Shown here in pieces: positions 36,658-45,545 of a stretch of 64,000 bases of DNA. The position numbers and the translations under genes were made by a program. Each line of letters begins with the position of its first letter. Positions within the stretch are counted from its first letter, which is position 1. The notes beneath the pieces were generated by a model that saw only the letters and a list, made by a program, of their open reading frames with translations, was not told where the DNA came from and did not search any database. The DNA is from a bacterium (lineage in GTDB: Bacteria; Zhuqueibacterota; Zhuqueibacteria; Zhuqueibacterales; Zhuqueibacteraceae): contig JAKLJX010000009.1 of assembly GCA_023150945.1 (NCBI GenBank), positions 124,001-188,000 on the forward strand, in the 5' to 3' direction.

Positions 36658-38703
36658 CTAAGGCAGCACGAGCAATTTGCGTGACAGGCTGTGTGTCTCC
36701 GCCTGCAAAGCATAGACATAGAGGCCGGCGGGCACGGCGTTGCCGCTGCGATCACGGCCATTCCACACCACCGTGTGCCGGCCGGCGCGCAACAACCCGC
36801 GGCTGAGCGTGCTCACCTCCTGGCCGCTGAGATTGTAGATGTTCAGACTCACTTGCGCATCCGCGGGCAGCGAGAACGCGATGGTGGTTGCTGTTCCGCC
36901 GGCGGCAACGCCGGCTTGATTGCCGGCAAATCGCAACGGATTGGGATAGTTTTGCAGCAAGTGCAAATCCTCAATGAGGGCGCCGCCCGGCGCCTCTTGC
37001 ACCGCTGCAGGCGTTTTCAACACAAATTCCATTTGATTGATATTGAAACCGGCCCGCACAAAGAACAGCGTCAACACCTGCTCCCCCGCCGGCAGCGAGA
37101 CATTCGGCACGCGCAGTGTCGCCCAATCGTACCAGCCGGACGTGCGCGGCACCGCGGTGGCGGGAACAAGCTCCTGGCCGTTACGCAGCAGCTTGAGCAG
37201 GCCGCCGCCGTTCGGGCCGGCGATACGAAGATTCACCTCGTAAATGCCGGCTTGCTGCACCGTGACGGAGTACTTCACCCACTCCCCGTCGGCAATCCAG
37301 CCAATGCCGTAGGTCGCGCCCTGGGCGTCTTTGCTGGCTTCGAGATCGACGCCGTCGTTGCGGAATTCCCTGCCGCTGTTCCAGGGTTGATCAACATCCC
37401 AGCGCGTCTTTTTGAAGTCTTGATCCTGATAAGCCAGGCCGGCGTTGCCAAAATCAAACTCGGCGCAGGAAATCTTGCCGGGCAGGCGGTGGGAGGCGTA
37501 GGGCTTGAGGCGGCTGTTGAACTCGCGATCAAAAAGCGCCCGCAAAACATCCGGCCGGGGCACGCAATTCTCCAGCGCCAAATTCGCGGCCATGCCGAAC
37601 AGCGCCGCGCGCGCCAAATCCAGGCTGGGCTTTCCCGCCCTGCCGTTCCAGTAATCGAGCACGGTTTGATAACCCGGAGCAAACGGAGCGGAGAGCGGAC
37701 TGGTGGTGGTTTGAATTTTCTTGTGCGTCCACCAGCACCAGCCGACGTTGTTCTCCTCCAGCAGCTTGATGGTCTCATAAAACCACGGATTGGAATTCTC
37801 ACCCGCTTCACCCATCCACAACGGCACATTCCAGTTGTCGCGCAAATTCAGATAGGATTGAATGGTCGGCCGCGTGGTTTCATTCCAGTATTTGTGAAAG
37901 CTGTAGGCCACGTTGCTGCCGTAGAACAGCGGCGGCGCGAGGTCGGTGAAATCCGTCGCAAAATTGCCGCCCTCGATAAAGAGCAGATGGTTGGCATCCA
38001 CTTCGCGGATCGCCACCGCAATGCGGCGGTAGAGATTGCGCAAATCGAGGTTGGTGAAGCCCGAGGGCATCACCGGCTCGTTGAGCAAATCATAGCCGGC
38101 GACCCACGGCTCGTTGGCATAGCGCGCCGCGATTTGCCGCCAAATGGCCACGGTGCGATCCTGATTCGCCGGTTCGGTCCACAACCTGGCGGTGCCGTCG
38201 CTGTCGCTGATGTTGAGGGAATTCTGGCCGCCCGGCGCGCAGTGCAGGTCGAGAATCACGTAGAGGCCGGCGCGCTTGCACCAGGTGATGAGCGAATCGA
38301 GCACCTGAAAGCCTTCTTCCAAAAAGACGTCCGGCTGATCTTTGGGCGAAAGCAGTTGATAAGTGAAGGGCAAACGGATGCTGTTGCAGCCCCAGCTTGC
38401 AATCAGGCGGATATCCTGCTCGTTGACATAGTTGGCCTGATAGCGGCGGTAGAATTCGGCGGTATCAGCCGGCCCCAGCAATTGCTCGATAAGCGTGCGG
38501 ATCGAAGTGGGCGAGCCGTAGCCGGGCACGTGCAGCATGTAACCTTCAGGCACGAGCCAGCCGCCCAAGCCCAGGCCGCGCAGCAGCAGCGGCTGGCCGG
38601 CGGGATCGACGATTTCCTTGCCGCGCGCCTGCACGAACTGGGCTTGGCACTCCACCGTGCCGAAGGCGAGCAGAAGGATGAGCAGGAAAAATTTTGTGCG
38701 CAT
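36658..38703 (-). CDS. GH5 glucanase with CBM6 and sorting tail
   Basis: A 681-residue secreted enzyme. The signal is followed by a GH5 barrel (about residues 22-400) with acid/base Glu209 in YDLLNEPV and nucleophile Glu299 in LWMGEAGEN. Residues about 412-562 are a CBM6 (CAEFDFGNAGLAYQDQD, IGWIADGEWVKYSVTV), which binds beta-glucan or xylan chains. The C-terminus is a divergent sorting module: NYPNPLRFAG, then extra Gly/Ala-rich residues before TTIAFSLPADAQVSLNIYN, ending KLLVLP. Substrate is probably beta-1,4- or mixed-linkage glucan. The ATG at 38703 has GGAAG upstream and a good signal; the longer frame reaches into repeat C and is rejected. Confidence 0.9.
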   Translation of the reverse strand: MRTKFFLLILLLAFGTVECQAQFVQARGKEIVDPAGQPLLLRGLGLGGWLVPEGYMLHVPGYGSPTSIRTLIEQLLGPADTAEFYRRYQANYVNEQDIRLIASWGCNSIRLPFTYQLLSPKDQPDVFLEEGFQVLDSLITWCKRAGLYVILDLHCAPGGQNSLNISDSDGTARLWTEPANQDRTVAIWRQIAARYANEPWVAGYDLLNEPVMPSGFTNLDLRNLYRRIAVAIREVDANHLLFIEGGNFATDFTDLAPPLFYGSNVAYSFHKYWNETTRPTIQSYLNLRDNWNVPLWMGEAGENSNPWFYETIKLLEENNVGWCWWTHKKIQTTTSPLSAPFAPGYQTVLDYWNGRAGKPSLDLARAALFGMAANLALENCVPRPDVLRALFDREFNSRLKPYASHRLPGKISCAEFDFGNAGLAYQDQDFKKTRWDVDQPWNSGREFRNDGVDLEASKDAQGATYGIGWIADGEWVKYSVTVQQAGIYEVNLRIAGPNGGGLLKLLRNGQELVPATAVPRTSGWYDWATLRVPNVSLPAGEQVLTLFFVRAGFNINQMEFVLKTPAAVQEAPGGALIEDLHLLQNYPNPLRFAGNQAGVAAGGTATTIAFSLPADAQVSLNIYNLSGQEVSTLSRGLLRAGRHTVVWNGRDRSGNAVPAGLYVYALQAETHSLSRKLLVLP

Positions 38704-38986
38704 ATCAGAGCTTCCACAGAAAGTGTCACACCGCAGGCGCCAGCCCTCAGCTCGTAGATGCCGCTTCGACATGCTGTCTGCCGGCGGTCTGCATGCCAAT
38801 GGTCTGCGCCAAATTTCGCACAAGCTGAAATCCAAAGCCCTGCGCGCAGCAACACGCTGTCAGGTTTGGAACACCACGAAGACTCAAATGCACCAACAAA
38901 AGCTTGATGAAATGACTTTTGGACTCTCGTGCCCTTGGTGATGATAGCAGCGGCGCAGGCGAGGGTAACCACTCAACCGGAAGACG
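38704..38986. repeat. Intergenic gap containing repeat C, first copy
   Basis: The 283 bases between two GH5 genes carry, at about 38803-38943 on the plus strand, a copy of repeat C. Its landmarks ACAAGCTGAAATC, GCCCTGCG, GGAACA-x-CACGAA and the closing GTGCCCTTGGTGAT recur at about 61224-61373. No gene or promoter is recognised. Confidence 0.65.
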
Positions 38987-40042
38987 TCACGGCAGCGGCT
39001 CGGGTTTGGGAATGAGGGCTCTGAGCAGGGGCTCGTGCCACTGGTTATTGGCAGCGTCGTACGCGCCGAATCCGGCGATGAATTCCCAGTAATGCCAGCT
39101 TATGCCGTTGGTTTCCGCCAGGCGCGCGACGAATGCCGTCCAGCGCGCGCGCGAGGACATATCGGCCTTGCTGTAAGCGCCAAATTCGCCGAGGTTCAAC
39201 GGCCGCTTGTTGGCAGAGGCCCAGGCCGCTGCTTGCGCGAAATCGCGGGCAATCGGTTGTTGCTCGGCGGCCGTGCCCAGCCATTGCGTGCCGAGCCAGG
39301 CGTCACTGCCGGACACCCATTCCGCGCCCTGGTGGGTGAAGGCAAACGGATTGTAGTAATGCACGGAAACGATGAGGTACTCGTCTTGCTCCGGCAACAA
39401 CAGACTGTTGAGCGAGCTTATGCTGTACCAGTTGGCCGGCCCCACCATGAGCGTGCGGGTGGGATTGGTTTTGCGGATGACGCCGATCGCCTCTTGCAGA
39501 TATTCATTCCACAAGGCCGCGGAGAGATTGGCCATAGGCTCATTGAGCACTTCAAAAACCAGCGCCGGCGAGTGATCGCGATAATGCGTTGCCAGTTGTT
39601 CCCAAATCGCCAGAAAGCGCGCCTTCTCCGCCGCCGGATTCTGCATCAGCTCTTCGAAGTGATGAATATTGAGCACCACCGGCAGGTCGTTGGCGAGCGC
39701 CTGGCTCACCGCCCAGTCCACCCGCCGCAGAAAGCTGGCCTCGATGGTGTAGGGCGCGGCACTGGCGGTATGCGCCGACCAGCGCACCGGCAGCCGAATG
39801 GAATTGAAGCCCGCGCTTTTGATCCAATCGAAATACTCGCTGCGCAGCGTCACGCCCCATTCGCCTTCATTCGGCGCCTCCAGGGCATTGCCGAGATTCA
39901 TGCCCCGGCCCAAACGCGTGTTCAGGGTGAAGGCATCGGGAAACGGCTCTTTCTCTGGGGCAGTGGGATTGCTGGAATCTTTTGAACAACCGGCGACCAT
40001 AAGCAGCAAGGCGAGACTGCACAGCAGTGCGGGAAATCTCAT
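38987..40042 (-). CDS. GH5 endoglucanase, lipoprotein
   Basis: A 351-residue lipoprotein; signal LLLMVAGC, then a short Ser/Pro-rich linker. RGMNLGNALEAPNEGEWG opens a GH5 barrel and resembles the start of endoglucanase/lichenase subfamilies such as GH5_4 or GH5_25. Catalytic residues are acid/base Glu168 in EVLNEPM and nucleophile Glu286 in LNLGEFGAY. It should hydrolyse beta-glucan internally and be membrane anchored. GAGG precedes the ATG. It lies 14 bases after the GH16 gene, the end of a tight run of receptor, exported protein, PorV-like, GH16 and GH5. Confidence 0.92.
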   Translation of the reverse strand: MRFPALLCSLALLLMVAGCSKDSSNPTAPEKEPFPDAFTLNTRLGRGMNLGNALEAPNEGEWGVTLRSEYFDWIKSAGFNSIRLPVRWSAHTASAAPYTIEASFLRRVDWAVSQALANDLPVVLNIHHFEELMQNPAAEKARFLAIWEQLATHYRDHSPALVFEVLNEPMANLSAALWNEYLQEAIGVIRKTNPTRTLMVGPANWYSISSLNSLLLPEQDEYLIVSVHYYNPFAFTHQGAEWVSGSDAWLGTQWLGTAAEQQPIARDFAQAAAWASANKRPLNLGEFGAYSKADMSSRARWTAFVARLAETNGISWHYWEFIAGFGAYDAANNQWHEPLLRALIPKPEPLP

Positions 40043-40056
40043 TCGTCAAGGCCTCA

Positions 40057-40914
40057 TCAGTCCAGTCGGCGATACACCCGCACATAATCCACCATCATGG
40101 TTTGCGGGAAAATCGTAGTGGTATCGGGATTGCCGGGCCAGTTGCCGCCCACCGCCACATTCAAGAGCAGGTGAAAGCGCTGGTCGAAGGGCGCGGGGTA
40201 GGCCTGGCCCTGGGTGTGCCATTTGGTTTGCGTTTGATAGAGCTTGTCATCGACATACCAGCGGAATTCATTCGGCTCCCATTCCAGGCGAAAGGTGTGA
40301 AACTCCGCAGAGAAATCACCCTGCGCCAGCTTGAAAGAAGTTCCGGTGTGGACATTGGCCGGCCAGGCGCCGCCATAGTGCAGCGTGCCATAGACGGTTT
40401 TGGTGTCCTGGCCGAGCAACTCCATGATGTCGATCTCACCGCTGGCGGCCCAGCCGCCATAGACCCAGTCGGTGGGAAGCATCCAAATGGCCGGCCACAT
40501 GCCCTGGCCGCGTGGCAGCTTGGCGCGAATATCGAAGCGGCCGTATTTCCAGTCGCCCTTGTTGCGCGTACGCATGCGCGCGGAAGTGTATTGCCGCGTG
40601 CCCTCCGGGCCGGTGTAGTTTTCCTGCAGCGCACGAATGACGAGCGTGCCGTCCCGCACGAAAGAATTCTCCGGCCGGGCGGTGTAGTATTGCAGCTCGT
40701 TGTTGCCGCCGCCCTGGGCATTGACTTCATGTTCCCATTTCGACAAGTCGATGCTTGCGCCGTCGAATTCATCCTGCCAAACAAGCTGCCAGCCCGCGAC
40801 CTCCCAGGGCGCGGGCTTTTCGGAATCAGGATTGGCAGTCTGCTTGCCGCAGGAGAAAAGCCCGGCGGCCAGGCAGACGCAGGCGGCGAAACGCACGAAA
40901 GTTCTGAGGGCCAT
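40057..40914 (-). CDS. GH16 laminarinase-like endo-beta-glucanase, lipoprotein
   Basis: A 285-residue lipoprotein, signal AAGLFSC. The GH16 jelly roll starts at GWQLVWQDEFDG and has the catalytic motif Glu160-x-Asp162-x-x-Glu165 in SGEIDIMELLG, the bulged form found in laminarinases and related beta-1,3-glucanases. The normal (non-permuted) strand order contrasts with the lichenase at 50837-52648. It should cut beta-1,3 or mixed-linkage glucan near the outer membrane. Start at the ATG at 40914, since the frame farther upstream runs into the PorV-like gene and gives no signal at the front. Neighbours are PorV-like upstream (38 bases) and GH5 downstream (14 bases). Confidence 0.93.
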   Translation of the reverse strand: MALRTFVRFAACVCLAAGLFSCGKQTANPDSEKPAPWEVAGWQLVWQDEFDGASIDLSKWEHEVNAQGGGNNELQYYTARPENSFVRDGTLVIRALQENYTGPEGTRQYTSARMRTRNKGDWKYGRFDIRAKLPRGQGMWPAIWMLPTDWVYGGWAASGEIDIMELLGQDTKTVYGTLHYGGAWPANVHTGTSFKLAQGDFSAEFHTFRLEWEPNEFRWYVDDKLYQTQTKWHTQGQAYPAPFDQRFHLLLNVAVGGNWPGNPDTTTIFPQTMMVDYVRVYRRLD

Positions 40915-40952
40915 GGCGTGCTCAACGCGAAAAGTCAGAAGCTGCAAGTGTA

Positions 40953-42026
40953 TCAAAACTTCACGCCGAAGGAATATGAGTGGGTGTTGCCCAGGATGTC
41001 GGCCTCGCGAAAGGCGTAATCAACTTTGACCGCGAGGTTGTGCATCATGCGCAGTTCCACGCCGCCGCCCAGCGTCAGACCGAAGATGGATTCGTCCATG
41101 AACAGGGCCTTGTAGCCGCCGCGCAGGTAAAACGTGCCGGTGGAGGGCAGACGATACTGATATTCCGCGCCGAGGTTGACGGACTCGCTGTTGTTGTTGG
41201 GATGCAGCGCGTCGGCGGCAAGCGTCACCCGCGCCCGTTCACCGACCACCGGCTGCAGCGACATGCCCAGCCGGAAGATCAAGGGCAGTTCCCATTGCTC
41301 CACGCGAAACTGGCCGGGCGTGTCACGGTAATTGCCGTCTTCGTCGGGTAAAATGTCGATGGGGTTGAGCAGATCCGTGCCGCCGTAGCGCATGCGCGAG
41401 CCGTAATTCGAAATGCTCATGCCGATGCTCAAGCCGTTCTCGCGCTCGCCGGTGACCGAGAAGAAATGCGTGTTGAGCATCACGCCCATATCCACGGCCA
41501 TGGCACTGGCGTTGCTATGCCAGATTTGCGAGGAGATGTATTTGGCGCTGGCGCCGAATGAGAACCAGTGGGTCAGCCGGCGCGAATACGCCAGCGCCAG
41601 CGCGAAGTCGTTGGCGGTGTACAGCTCGCCGGTGCCCTCCTGCTGACGCAAATTGGTGACTTCCTCATCGCCGTAATTCACGTGAAAGAAGCCGACGGAG
41701 AGCGTGCCAAACTCGGGCAGTACCAGGCCCACGCCGGCAAAGGTGCTGGCAATGTCCGCGATCCACGGCTGCCGCAAGAACTGGGCTTCACTCTGCTCCA
41801 TGAAGCCGAGGCCGGCCGGATTCCAATAGATCGCCGAAAGGTCTCGTGCGACACTCACGGCCGCATCACCCATGGCATTGCCGGCACTGGCGTAACCAAG
41901 CTCGAGAAAACTGGCGGCGGTCGTGCCGACACGATAAGGCCGCTGGGCCAACGCCGCCTCCGCCGCCAAGCCGAGCATGAGCATGGCCGCGAGTAAGCAG
42001 GAATTCAATCGTTTTCTATCTCCCAT
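40953..42026 (-). CDS. PorV/UPF0164-type outer membrane protein (second triad)
   Basis: A 357-residue exported protein, signal ending AALAQ. It has the family signature SAGNAMGDAAVSVARDLSAI followed by YWNPAGLGF, barrel-like alternating strands, and ends SYSFGVKF. GAGGC lies just upstream of the ATG. It is 48 bases after the large exported protein and 38 before the GH16 gene, in the same order as the first triad (receptor, exported protein, PorV-like, then glucanase). A role in carrying or holding the neighbouring sorted proteins at the surface is inferred from PorV of type IX secretion. Confidence 0.85.
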   Translation of the reverse strand: MGDRKRLNSCLLAAMLMLGLAAEAALAQRPYRVGTTAASFLELGYASAGNAMGDAAVSVARDLSAIYWNPAGLGFMEQSEAQFLRQPWIADIASTFAGVGLVLPEFGTLSVGFFHVNYGDEEVTNLRQQEGTGELYTANDFALALAYSRRLTHWFSFGASAKYISSQIWHSNASAMAVDMGVMLNTHFFSVTGERENGLSIGMSISNYGSRMRYGGTDLLNPIDILPDEDGNYRDTPGQFRVEQWELPLIFRLGMSLQPVVGERARVTLAADALHPNNNSESVNLGAEYQYRLPSTGTFYLRGGYKALFMDESIFGLTLGGGVELRMMHNLAVKVDYAFREADILGNTHSYSFGVKF

Positions 42027-42074
42027 GAGAAGCCTCTTGCAGGGTCGAAAGTTGGTGAATGACTCATGCCGTGG

Positions 42075-45000
42075 TCACTTGATTACCGCGAATTTGCCGA
42101 TCTTCTCATCGCCGGTGGCATCCGCCTTGACGTGGTAGAGGTACATGCCCGCGGCAATGTCCAGCCCTTCGCGCGATTTCAAATCCCAATGCACCGCGCC
42201 GTTGTCCGCCGAATTCTGCACGCGGATCTCATTCACCAGAATGCCGCTGATGGTGAAGATCTTGATCGTGCATTGCGCCGGCAGATGAGTAAAAAGCAGG
42301 CGCCGGCGCTGATTCAAATACTCGTTTGCCACCGCCGGCTCCATTTCATTGGTCATGACGTAAGGATTGGGTACGACGCGAATGTCGTCCATCGTGCTGC
42401 GCACCGCGGCGCGATCCAGCGTTTCCGCTTCCTTGACCCGGAACAGCAGGGAATCCGTGGTGGCGAACGGCCGTTTGAACGTGACCCGGTACACATCGTC
42501 GGGCCGCGGCAATTGTGAAACGTCGGTCAAAGAGGGGAAATCCATGATGAACGCCGTGCCCACCCAGCGGCCGGTCGCAGTGACGGGACCGGCCAGAATG
42601 CGGTCGAGCAGAATGTCGAACTGGCCGTTGCTGTTGCGATCCTGCACCACCAAGTCCATCAGCTCGTAATTGCCGGCGGCATCTTTGAAGGACTTGTTGA
42701 GCACGTAGAAGCTGAACGGTTGGTCGAGCAGCAACGCGTTGCGGTCGATGCGCACGTGATTCTCGTCGCGCATGGTGCGCGAGGCCGCGCGCGTCCGGTA
42801 GGCCTCCGGGTTGCTGGTGAAAACGATCTCATAGTCCCACGCCAACAGACTGGACTCGATGGAGGTGGGCACAATACGAACGCTGGAAGTGCCCTTGAGC
42901 CAGCCCGAGTTGAGCGGGTCGAAACTGGCGATTTCCACCGGCTGCTGCAGCGTCAGCCGCATGCCATCGAAAACGTCGGTGGTCAAAGCGCCGAGCGTGT
43001 TGAAATGCCAGTAGGCGCTGGAGTCATCATACACCAGGTTTTCAAAGGCGAATTGCTGCGGCGTCTCCTGATAGACCAGCGCGTTGTTGGCAGTCACATC
43101 ATAGATGAAGATGCCGTTGTTGGTGTAGGTGTAGGCATTGGGATAATCGGTCACGGTTTGCAGTGTGTCCACGCCGAACTTGACTTTGTAGGTGTGGCCG
43201 ATTTTCAAATCCCCGGTCGCGAGGATTTCCGGAATAATGGGCGAAGAGCCGAAGGCGGTGTAATCCGCGAAGTCAGCAATGGCGGGCGGCACATAGCCGG
43301 CGGCCGGCGGCCGCGGCGTCACGATCTGCACGTTCTTGCCAAAAGCCCGCACCTCTTCACTCTCGTCCAGCTCGATGATCGTGGTGTTTTCCGAGGGGGC
43401 AATGCCGGGGCCGATGTTGGGCGCACCGTAATCATAAGCCACCAGCGCGTAGTAGTAGGTTCGGCCGTTTTGCACCGTGCGGTCGATGAAGAAGTGCGTG
43501 ATGCCGGTGTCAAAACCGAGGTTGTAGCCGATGCCGTTGACCAGCCCGAAGTTGGTGAAGCCCAGCTTGCCGTTGATCAAATCGCATTGAAAAATGGGCT
43601 TCTTGAGAATGGGCGTGCCGAAGCCGTCGGTGATGACTTCCGAGTCCGAGAATTTCTTGTCGGTGGCGCGAAACAGCTTGTAGCCCTCGAAGTCATTGAC
43701 GTTGGCCAGGAAGGGGTCACGCGTTTTGGTGTCGGCGGCGTTGTCCCAGGTCAGGATCACGTAGCCGTCGCCGGGCGTGGCCGTCAGCGTCGGCGAGAGC
43801 GGCGGCTGCGCGAAACGGTAATCCTTTTCGTAGATCACCTGCACGATGCGCTTCTGCTCGAACAAAGCCGGCGCAGTGTGCGTGTCGGAATTCAAGCCGT
43901 TGAGCGGATCATAGGAATGCAGCTCGGACATCGAGATGCGCTCGGTGCGGCCCTTGTAGAGCGGAAAGGGGCCGGAAGCAAAGACTTCGATCAAATTGGA
44001 GATACTGCCGAAATAGCTCACCAGCGAATCCTGGCCGATCAATTCCCACATCGAACGATCGCCGCGGAACCAGCGAAACTCCGAGGAATGGCTGGGCACC
44101 GGAAACAGGCGGAACGCGGTGAGGCCGACCATGTCGGATTCGGTGACGTCGGTGACCGCGAAATTCGGCTCGCAACCCACGCCCTCCACGAAATCGGGCT
44201 TGTGATTGCACTCGCCCTCATCCGGGCCGGCGTAGTTCAGCTCGTTGGGGCCGACGCCGTCGAGTCCAACGTCGTCGCCGGAGAACTCGCTGAGTTGATA
44301 GATGCCGTCGCCGTTGCGGTCTTCGCCATCTTGCCAGTCTTGATCTTCATCGGCATCCCAATGCGGCTTCAGGTCTTCCAATTTCAGCTTGTAGGTGGTG
44401 AGGAACTTGTTCAAGTCGGTGATGCCGTCGGTCGGCCCGATGATTTGCAGGGCAACGTTGTCCCGCTTTTCATCGGTGAGGCCGTCATCGTCGTTATCGA
44501 CGTTGTCATAGGCCAGGCCCGGACTTTCGAGGTAGGCGAAACCCATGGTACCGGTTATCAAGCCGCCGCGGCCGGTGCCGTCCACGTCCCACGAATAGGC
44601 CATGTCGATCAGCTTGTCGAAATAGCCGAGTTCGTCATCGCGTTCGCCGCCGATGGCATTATCCACCCAGTAGCCGAACGCGACTTCGGGCAGATCGTAG
44701 TCGGAAACATTGGCGATGGTGTATTCCCAGAAGATGGCATCGCGCGATTGCGGATTGTTCCACTGAAAGCCGCGTTGTTCCACGCGCAGACCCAGGCCGC
44801 CCCAGGGTTTGCCTTTTTGAATGGTGACGGCCGGATAATTGTCACCGATGATTCTCCCCGGCCGGGGATAGTATTTGACGCGATCCTCCGGGCCCAGGTA
44901 TTCCTGGTCTTGCGCGTCATTGGCCACGAAGTAGGTCTCCAAATCCGCATAGATCACGCCGCGGCCGAAACGGCCATTCCACTCGCCCGGCCATTTTTTG

Positions 45001-45524
45001 CTGTAGCCGGTGGCGGGCCAGCCGTTGCGCGGCCAGGAATCGGCGCGGTTGCTCATCGCGGGATATTCATTCAGCTCGTTGAAGTATCCGAACACGGGAT
45101 AGAGGCCCCACTCGATGGTGCCGGTGGGATCGCGGTCCATCTCCTCGCGATAGCTGGTTTGCAGGAAGTAGAGCGTGTCCAAGTCGCGCCGGATGCTGAT
45201 TTCAATGGGATCGGTGACGGGAATGGTATCGTTTTTGATGTACACGCGCGCACCGATGAGCAGGGCCACGCCGTCGAGCATCTTGACGCCGTTGGCATTG
45301 TTGGGCCAGCGCGAGACATCCGGCCGGGGCCAGTCGGAAAGCTCGGTGGTGTTGCGGAAGTAGAGGAAAACGCGATTCCCGGTCATGAAGCCTTCGCGCT
45401 CCGCAGCAATGTCGCCGGGCGGGTCTTCCGGGCCTTCATAAGGCCGGCCCTGCGCCCACAAGGAAGCGGCCCAAAGCACCGGCAGCAGCAGCAGCACCAG
45501 CCATGATCCAGTTGTTCTTTTCAT
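42075..45524 (-). CDS. Large exported protein with Fn3-like region (second triad)
   Basis: A 1149-residue exported protein, signal ending SLWAQ. No family name is known to me. The first 350 residues are rich in aromatic and acidic residues. Asp-rich stretches (DNVDNDDDGLTDEKRDN, DADEDQDWQDGEDRNGDG) look like calcium-binding thrombospondin-type-3/EF-like loops. A fibronectin type III region lies near residues 575-720 (GYVILTWDNAADTK, FEGYKLFRATD). The C-terminus has DDIRVVPNPYVM, RLLFTHLPAQCTIKIF and AAGMYLYHVKA, a variant sorting module also seen in the 701-residue protein at 15690. It begins 21 bases after the receptor gene. A surface, glycan-binding partner of the receptor is the working hypothesis. 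Confidence 0.72.
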   Translation of the reverse strand: MKRTTGSWLVLLLLPVLWAASLWAQGRPYEGPEDPPGDIAAEREGFMTGNRVFLYFRNTTELSDWPRPDVSRWPNNANGVKMLDGVALLIGARVYIKNDTIPVTDPIEISIRRDLDTLYFLQTSYREEMDRDPTGTIEWGLYPVFGYFNELNEYPAMSNRADSWPRNGWPATGYSKKWPGEWNGRFGRGVIYADLETYFVANDAQDQEYLGPEDRVKYYPRPGRIIGDNYPAVTIQKGKPWGGLGLRVEQRGFQWNNPQSRDAIFWEYTIANVSDYDLPEVAFGYWVDNAIGGERDDELGYFDKLIDMAYSWDVDGTGRGGLITGTMGFAYLESPGLAYDNVDNDDDGLTDEKRDNVALQIIGPTDGITDLNKFLTTYKLKLEDLKPHWDADEDQDWQDGEDRNGDGIYQLSEFSGDDVGLDGVGPNELNYAGPDEGECNHKPDFVEGVGCEPNFAVTDVTESDMVGLTAFRLFPVPSHSSEFRWFRGDRSMWELIGQDSLVSYFGSISNLIEVFASGPFPLYKGRTERISMSELHSYDPLNGLNSDTHTAPALFEQKRIVQVIYEKDYRFAQPPLSPTLTATPGDGYVILTWDNAADTKTRDPFLANVNDFEGYKLFRATDKKFSDSEVITDGFGTPILKKPIFQCDLINGKLGFTNFGLVNGIGYNLGFDTGITHFFIDRTVQNGRTYYYALVAYDYGAPNIGPGIAPSENTTIIELDESEEVRAFGKNVQIVTPRPPAAGYVPPAIADFADYTAFGSSPIIPEILATGDLKIGHTYKVKFGVDTLQTVTDYPNAYTYTNNGIFIYDVTANNALVYQETPQQFAFENLVYDDSSAYWHFNTLGALTTDVFDGMRLTLQQPVEIASFDPLNSGWLKGTSSVRIVPTSIESSLLAWDYEIVFTSNPEAYRTRAASRTMRDENHVRIDRNALLLDQPFSFYVLNKSFKDAAGNYELMDLVVQDRNSNGQFDILLDRILAGPVTATGRWVGTAFIMDFPSLTDVSQLPRPDDVYRVTFKRPFATTDSLLFRVKEAETLDRAAVRSTMDDIRVVPNPYVMTNEMEPAVANEYLNQRRRLLFTHLPAQCTIKIFTISGILVNEIRVQNSADNGAVHWDLKSREGLDIAAGMYLYHVKADATGDEKIGKFAVIK

Positions 45525-45545
45525 ATCTTGCCTTGCCTTCTGACG

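Noticed and set aside
42720-45506. A 928-codon plus-strand frame opposite the large exported protein
   Set aside because: Same kind of mirror frame; the minus-strand protein has a signal peptide, Fn3-like region and sorting tail, and the plus-strand frame has none.
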